A stretch of DNA of 37,452 nt from an uncultured Verrucomicrobiota bacterium (GTDB taxonomy: Bacteria > Verrucomicrobiota > Verrucomicrobiia > Opitutales > Opitutaceae). Every line of letters begins with the position of its first letter. The first letter of the stretch is position 1. Shown here one piece after another: positions 33,449 through 37,452 of this stretch. The stretch covers positions 1 through 37,452 of the forward strand of contig CAJXQX010000036.1 of the NCBI GenBank assembly GCA_913058185.1, in the 5' to 3' direction. The notes beneath the pieces were generated by a model. The model saw only the letters and a list, made by a program, of their open reading frames with translations. It did not search any database and was not told the DNA's origin. A program made the position numbers and the translations under genes.

Positions 33449-34093
33449 CTACGGTAGGCGCTTGATCCGGATATTCCGGAACCATACGGGATCATGATGA
33501 TCTTGGAGCAGAATGTGCCCTGCCCCAAAACCAAAGCCTTCGCGCTTGGCATACTTACTGGCCGCAAACCGCTCGTTCCAATCATCGGTGGACTGTTCGA
33601 CACTCATGACTTTAACGCCGTTGACCCAATGTTCGAGGAAGCGACCCTTCGCAACGATGCGGGCAGAATTCCATTCTCCAATTGGACTCACCGGTTTGCT
33701 GTCAGGCGCGGCAACGAGATCGTAAAGTCCAGCCGCCCGGCGACTGGGTTTTTTACCATCCGCATGTTTGGCGTCATCGAGAATTTGATATTCGAGCCCT
33801 AGCTTACCTCGCGCGCGATATTTAACCCCGCTATTCCCCACTTCGGAAACCTTCCATTCGAATTCTAGGATGAAGTTCTCATAGGTTTTACGTGAAATGA
33901 TGTCTCCCCCTCCCTCTTCGTGACGATGAATCGTTCCGTCCGAAATTCTCCAACCTTTCTCAACCGATTCGCCCTCCAGACTGGTCCAATGTTTCAGTGA
34001 TGCTCCGTCGAATAGCACGGTCCACTTATCCTCTGCCGCTAGGGTCGTGGAGATACTGAAAACTAAGACGAAAAATAACCGGGGTAATTTCAT
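33449..34093 (-). CDS. DUF1080 protein (3-keto-disaccharide hydrolase domain) 2
   Basis: ATG 34093 is preferred because it starts a signal peptide (KLPRLFFVLVFSISTTLAAE); 214 residues, so only the bare domain without the N-terminal spacer of copy 1. Blocks: WTVLFDGASLKHWTSLEG, ILEFEWKVSEVGNSGVKYR, LEYQILDD, GEWNSARIVAKG, HWVNGVKV and FRNIRIKRLP. LEYQILDD with a following HADG is the more common DUF1080 type, whereas copy 1 has a different central segment, so the two probably act on different substrates. Convergent with copy 1; divergent from the second SGNH gene. Confidence 0.88.
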   Translation of the reverse strand: MKLPRLFFVLVFSISTTLAAEDKWTVLFDGASLKHWTSLEGESVEKGWRISDGTIHRHEEGGGDIISRKTYENFILEFEWKVSEVGNSGVKYRARGKLGLEYQILDDAKHADGKKPSRRAAGLYDLVAAPDSKPVSPIGEWNSARIVAKGRFLEHWVNGVKVMSVEQSTDDWNERFAASKYAKREGFGFGAGHILLQDHHDPVWFRNIRIKRLP

Positions 34094-34222
34094 GGAGAAG
34101 ATTAAAAGCAGAACGCTCACCGGTCATCTAGCCTGAATTATCCAGAATCCACAAATAACTAACACCGTATATCTTTGCGGAGCCATTGACGTTCAATAAC
34201 TCCCTTCCAAATTGAAACACCT

Positions 34223-35011
34223 ATGGTGAAATATTGCGGCTGTATCCCAGCAACGATCTTAGGATCTCTATTTCTATTCGGAGCACTATTGGTGGCGCAG
34301 GGTGCCGACACGTTGTCGGAACAGGAACTTTGGAACAGCCTCGTCGGCGAGGAAAATCGTGACACCCCGGCTCACCAACTTCCGGTGAGAGATGAACGAC
34401 TGCCCAATGTGCTTTTGTTCGGCGACAGCATCAGCAGCGACTACCACCTATTCGTTTCAATGGCTCTGAACGGGAAGGTGAATCTTTATCGTATGCCGCC
34501 AGGCGAAGACTGGGATTCATCCACTTTTGTCCCGCATCTGAAAAACCTGACTTCAACCATGGCTCCCGCCTGGCGATTCCAATGGGACGTCATCCATTTC
34601 AACTTCGGGCTGCACGACATGAAACGCTACAACACCCTCGGCAAAAAGGACCGCGACAACGGCTCCATGCAGGTAAACTACGAGGACTATACCCAGAACC
34701 TGACTGCCGGGTTGCGCTGGCTGAAAGAGAACGCTCCAAACGCTAAGCTAATCTTCGCGACCACCACGCCCGTGCCAGCAGGCGAACCCCGGCGGCGCAC
34801 CGCCGATAGCATTCTCCTGAATGAGATTGCCCGAAAAATCCTCTCGAACTATCCAGACGTAATAATCAACGACCTCTACGCCCTGACCTTGCCTCACTTC
34901 GATAAGTGGACCCTAAAACCCCGTAATGTTCACTTCAATCCAACCGGCAGCCAAGCGCAGAGCGAGGCCGTAGCCCAGGCGATCCTCAGGTCATTAGCCG
35001 GGCGTAAGTGA
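34223..35011 (+). CDS. Secreted SGNH/GDSL hydrolase 2
   Basis: 262 residues, signal peptide 1-27 (TILGSLFLFGALLVAQGA). Block I is FGDSISSD with Ser69, a central VIHFNFGLHDMK, an ATTTPVPAGE block and NVHFNPTG with His237. The same four blocks in the same order occur in the SGNH gene at 7853, making these distant paralogues. The Asp usually a few residues before the late His is not obvious here (PRNVH), so the catalytic triad may differ. It is likely a carbohydrate esterase. It lies divergent to the second DUF1080 gene and convergent with the beta-propeller gene. Confidence 0.8.
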   Translation: MVKYCGCIPATILGSLFLFGALLVAQGADTLSEQELWNSLVGEENRDTPAHQLPVRDERLPNVLLFGDSISSDYHLFVSMALNGKVNLYRMPPGEDWDSSTFVPHLKNLTSTMAPAWRFQWDVIHFNFGLHDMKRYNTLGKKDRDNGSMQVNYEDYTQNLTAGLRWLKENAPNAKLIFATTTPVPAGEPRRRTADSILLNEIARKILSNYPDVIINDLYALTLPHFDKWTLKPRNVHFNPTGSQAQSEAVAQAILRSLAGRK

Positions 35012-35063
35012 AGCGCCCGCTAGGCGTATAATTCCTAAAACCCTCAAGGTAAATAAACGGGAC

Positions 35064-36446
35064 TCAGGGCCCCTCATTTACGTTTAAGACAAAGAGTTGG
35101 CGGGTGCCATCCTCGGTCCATCCCGGCACCAATATTGCATTACTGGCTCGATTCCAGCGCGGAGCCGGATCGGTGCGGAGGTCGCCCTTGGTATAGGGAC
35201 CGCGGTCAAACCACTCCGAGCGCACATACGCACCATCGGACAGCCGCATCACAACATATCTGATCGCACCCCGCTCGTTATTGGAATACCCATTCACAAA
35301 CCACTTCCCGTCGGGAGACAAAGAAACATCTCCCTCGGGATTCGGGAAAATGGAGCGGTCGCCCATTGTCCGTTCAGGCAGCAGTTTCTGCTGAACCACA
35401 TCGTAAACAACCTGCTGGCCATCATGTGCGCCAATGATCACATCGCCCTCGCCCCACTCCGGATGCCCGCCGACTGAGGTGGTGTGCGCGACTAACTCCG
35501 TTCCATCCGTCTTGATTGAACAAGGGACATTCAGCCAGATGGATTGTTTTCCCTTCCGACCTCGGGCGATGAAATAGAGACGATCTCCGCCCCGGTTGAA
35601 CAAGGTGTGGTTGATATAAAGCGCCGCTTCGGCGGTATCGGGTTGCTCTACTCCCGGCTCGGACGATTTTACCGGCGTCCATCGCTTTTTGATCACTTCC
35701 CAATGAGCGACCGTTTTTAGCAATTTCGCGATCCGGCTAAAGGAAACCAAAATTCGTTCTTCTCCTGTTTCACTATCGATGAGGAAAATGCCATCGTTCT
35801 CTGGAGCATTTTTACCCTTCGTTTCATCCATGGCACCGGCATAACCCGTTACCGGCCGCAGACTCCCCATGCGGCCGTAATTAATCGCGGCGAAAGTAGT
35901 GCCGACGGGCGCGACCCCCGAGTTCCCGACCGAGTAATTCTCATACCGGAATTCACGGATACGTTTCCGCGCCTCGATATCATAGAGCACCGTAAAGACG
36001 CGCCCATCGATCGGGTCACGGTCATTGAAGAAAAACTGCGTCGCTGGTTTCGCCGGGTTCCAATAGAGCATCGTTCCCTGTTGCAGGTTCCAGCCAAAGG
36101 TCTGATCCAACACCACCATGGCGTTATCGTTATGAGTATCGATCAAGACCACATCGGCCGCATCACCCGGGCCGGGAAGTCGATCATGAAAGTCAGTTTG
36201 CAGCGCGACGATATACCGGTCGCTCGCATTCCAGGGGATCGTCAGTGATTGGCCGATATAGCCAAACAAATGATGGGCGTCCCCGCTTGATACTTGAGTC
36301 TTTGTAAGCTGTATACCTCCGGGGGAGTGATTTTTTTCGCCGCCAAACAAGGTCGTCACGATCACGCAGGAAAGAACGCTTAACATCTGACGTGAAATCG
36401 AATTTATGCGTAACCGGGACACGCAGTGAGGGATTATATTTTCCAT
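35064..36446 (-). CDS. Exported beta-propeller protein, candidate polysaccharide lyase
   Basis: 460 residues; ATG 36446 overlaps the upstream lyase stop (TGATG), while ATG 36386 would give a cleaner signal peptide (MLSVLSCVIVTTLFGG). Recurrent motifs: HHLFGYIG (58-65), PWNASDRYIVALQ (71-83), WNLQQGTMLYWNP (119-131), FFNDRD (139-144), a YGRMGSLRPVTGYAG block, GHPEWGEGDVIIG and LSPDGKWFVNGYS. This is a family I know mainly as unannotated beta-propellers; the seven-bladed oligogalacturonate (PL22) and ulvan (PL24/25) lyases share the fold and the HHFFGY...PWN start style as I remember them. The assignment is inferential. One-base overlap with a heparinase-like gene supports a joint function. Confidence 0.55.
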   Translation of the reverse strand: MENIIPHCVSRLRINSISRQMLSVLSCVIVTTLFGGEKNHSPGGIQLTKTQVSSGDAHHLFGYIGQSLTIPWNASDRYIVALQTDFHDRLPGPGDAADVVLIDTHNDNAMVVLDQTFGWNLQQGTMLYWNPAKPATQFFFNDRDPIDGRVFTVLYDIEARKRIREFRYENYSVGNSGVAPVGTTFAAINYGRMGSLRPVTGYAGAMDETKGKNAPENDGIFLIDSETGEERILVSFSRIAKLLKTVAHWEVIKKRWTPVKSSEPGVEQPDTAEAALYINHTLFNRGGDRLYFIARGRKGKQSIWLNVPCSIKTDGTELVAHTTSVGGHPEWGEGDVIIGAHDGQQVVYDVVQQKLLPERTMGDRSIFPNPEGDVSLSPDGKWFVNGYSNNERGAIRYVVMRLSDGAYVRSEWFDRGPYTKGDLRTDPAPRWNRASNAILVPGWTEDGTRQLFVLNVNEGP

Positions 36447-37452
36447 CAGTTATCTCCGAGGATAGATCGTGAGTAATGCATGAGTGCGGGACGGGCTGCT
36501 GGCGGAATCTCCGGTGACGATTCTTGGACCCGCAGACTCGTTTCGCCTTTCTCGATCAACAATGCCCCTCCGGCATCGCTGCCAGTGAAGGTTTGGCCGG
36601 CCAATTCCAAGGCACCGCCATCGCTATTAAAGGCCACGCCATCCACCGTATTAACAATCTCGATGCGAGCGGGATCAGCCACATTCAAAGCTGCCGTGAT
36701 TTTCCACTTCCCGACCCGGACGGTATCGGGCCCGGGGAATTGCAGAAAATTAAAGACCGGATCGGTTTCACCATTTTTGGGACGCACCTGATACACCGCG
36801 AGAAAGCGCATCTTACGGGCCTTCTTACTCTTCGCGGCGAAATGCCACGCGTTGTTGGAGTATTCCGTAAGCTGTCCGTTCTCATCCTTAATCATCCGCC
36901 AATTTTCCGCAGGAACCTCGTATTCATCGGTGACGGACCAATCCAACTCGCTGGAGCCGGTCAGGTAGACGCGGGCATGACCCGTCCGATTGGCGGTGGT
37001 GAGAATCTGATTCTTCTCATCGAGTGAGATTTCGTTGTAGGCATGGAGTAAGTAGGACCATTCCACCGGCTCCTGCGCTTCCAGTTCATCATAAATTACC
37101 ACGACATCGGGGCGGAGCATGATCATATGACGCCGGAAGGTTTTCAGGCCGGCGTCAAATTTCTCGTCTAGGCTATCGTAAGCATTCGAGGCATTGCCCA
37201 CCGCATAACTGAGTTTATCGCCGTTCAGGAAGTTCTCCACCCAGCCGTAGGCTTCCGTGTGATAGGGCTGCCCTTCCCCATCGACCAGGATCCCATTATG
37301 ACTCTTGGTGTGTTTGTAATACTCCAACCGATGAGGCGCGCTCATCGAGACCTTAAAACCGGTGTGGTAGAACAGGCGATCGCCTCCGTAGACCATGTTG
37401 AAGGTATTGTTATCCGAGAGCATGTGGCTGTAGGTCCCGAAAGGACTGGCCC
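36446..37452 (-). CDS. Heparinase II/III-like polysaccharide lyase, 5' end beyond window
   Basis: The frame is open to the window edge, so only the last 335 residues are present and the ATG at 37423 is internal. The first visible residues are FGTYSHMLSDNNTFNMVYGGD, here split as FGTYSH, SDNNTF and YGGD. The SHxxxDxNxF pattern is the start of the heparinase II/III C-terminal beta-sandwich, where His and Tyr residues contribute to beta-elimination of uronic-acid polymers. RRHMIMLRPDVVVIYDEL and EWSYLLHA are the next family blocks. The N-terminal toroid domain is outside the window. Families PL12, 15, 17, 21 and relatives share this part, so the polymer cannot be named. It overlaps the beta-propeller gene by one base (TGATG). 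Confidence 0.82.
   Translation of the reverse strand, partial: ASPFGTYSHMLSDNNTFNMVYGGDRLFYHTGFKVSMSAPHRLEYYKHTKSHNGILVDGEGQPYHTEAYGWVENFLNGDKLSYAVGNASNAYDSLDEKFDAGLKTFRRHMIMLRPDVVVIYDELEAQEPVEWSYLLHAYNEISLDEKNQILTTANRTGHARVYLTGSSELDWSVTDEYEVPAENWRMIKDENGQLTEYSNNAWHFAAKSKKARKMRFLAVYQVRPKNGETDPVFNFLQFPGPDTVRVGKWKITAALNVADPARIEIVNTVDGVAFNSDGGALELAGQTFTGSDAGGALLIEKGETSLRVQESSPEIPPAARPALMHYSRSILGDN

Noticed and set aside
36446-37423. Full-length 325-aa gene starting at ATG 37423
   Set aside because: The frame continues upstream to the window edge with family-typical residues (FGTYSH), so this Met is internal and the gene is truncated by the window.

Overview
The window reads as part of a Verrucomicrobiota-like (PVC group, Opitutae-type) chromosome from a polysaccharide degrader. 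This placement is an inference from gene content: seven secreted type I sulfatases, two DUF1080 proteins, a PVC-type beta-propeller 'membrane-bound dehydrogenase', GDSL/SGNH proteins and very little Shine-Dalgarno signal. No rRNA, tRNA or phylogenetic marker is present. Bases 1-50 are not genomic: they are an Illumina Nextera i5 adapter, so the true left edge is base 51.

Left part (51-3030): cytidine deaminase, an AT-rich membrane-anchored gene of unknown function, and a secreted alpha/beta hydrolase. These are separated by spacers holding palindromic repeats. One 63-bp GGGTCA...TGACCC palindrome at 564-626 recurs at 10277-10339.

3031-7576 (minus strand): four genes for C4 acid/ketone-body catabolism, namely a 3-hydroxyacyl-CoA dehydrogenase-like enzyme, thiolase, a fused two-domain 3-oxoacid CoA-transferase and 3-hydroxybutyrate dehydrogenase. 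Three of them give a complete route from 3-hydroxybutyrate to acetyl-CoA.

7853-15993: first carbohydrate-active block, with an SGNH hydrolase, GH10 xylanase, BD-FAE-like esterase, sulfatase 1 and an esterase gene broken by one base in a seven-base homopolymer. It is followed by a RHH/RelE toxin-antitoxin operon with a very clear promoter-operator, a secreted cyclophilin and a glycerophosphodiesterase.

16194-20765: a 1116-aa protein with an SGNH-like domain, PVC beta-propeller, helical repeats and a C-terminal azurin-like copper domain, convergent with a secreted protein ending in a TonB-C-like domain.

20901-37452: the main sulfated-polysaccharide locus, with six sulfatases (numbers 2-7), an FG-GAP protein, a small beta-rich secreted protein, two DUF1080 proteins and a second SGNH hydrolase. 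At the right edge, a beta-propeller candidate lyase overlaps by one base with a heparinase II/III-like lyase cut by the window end. Nearly every product has a signal peptide. I see no SusC/SusD pair, sugar transporter, sulfatase-maturing enzyme or regulator in the window.

A working model (inference): lyases and xylanase cut a sulfated, esterified polyuronide or xylan-containing glycan, sulfatases and esterases strip substituents, and DUF1080 proteins and the quinoprotein-like or copper protein handle released sugars. Two of the seven sulfatases carry non-canonical formylglycine motifs (CTSSR and CSGSR), which is among the most testable oddities here.
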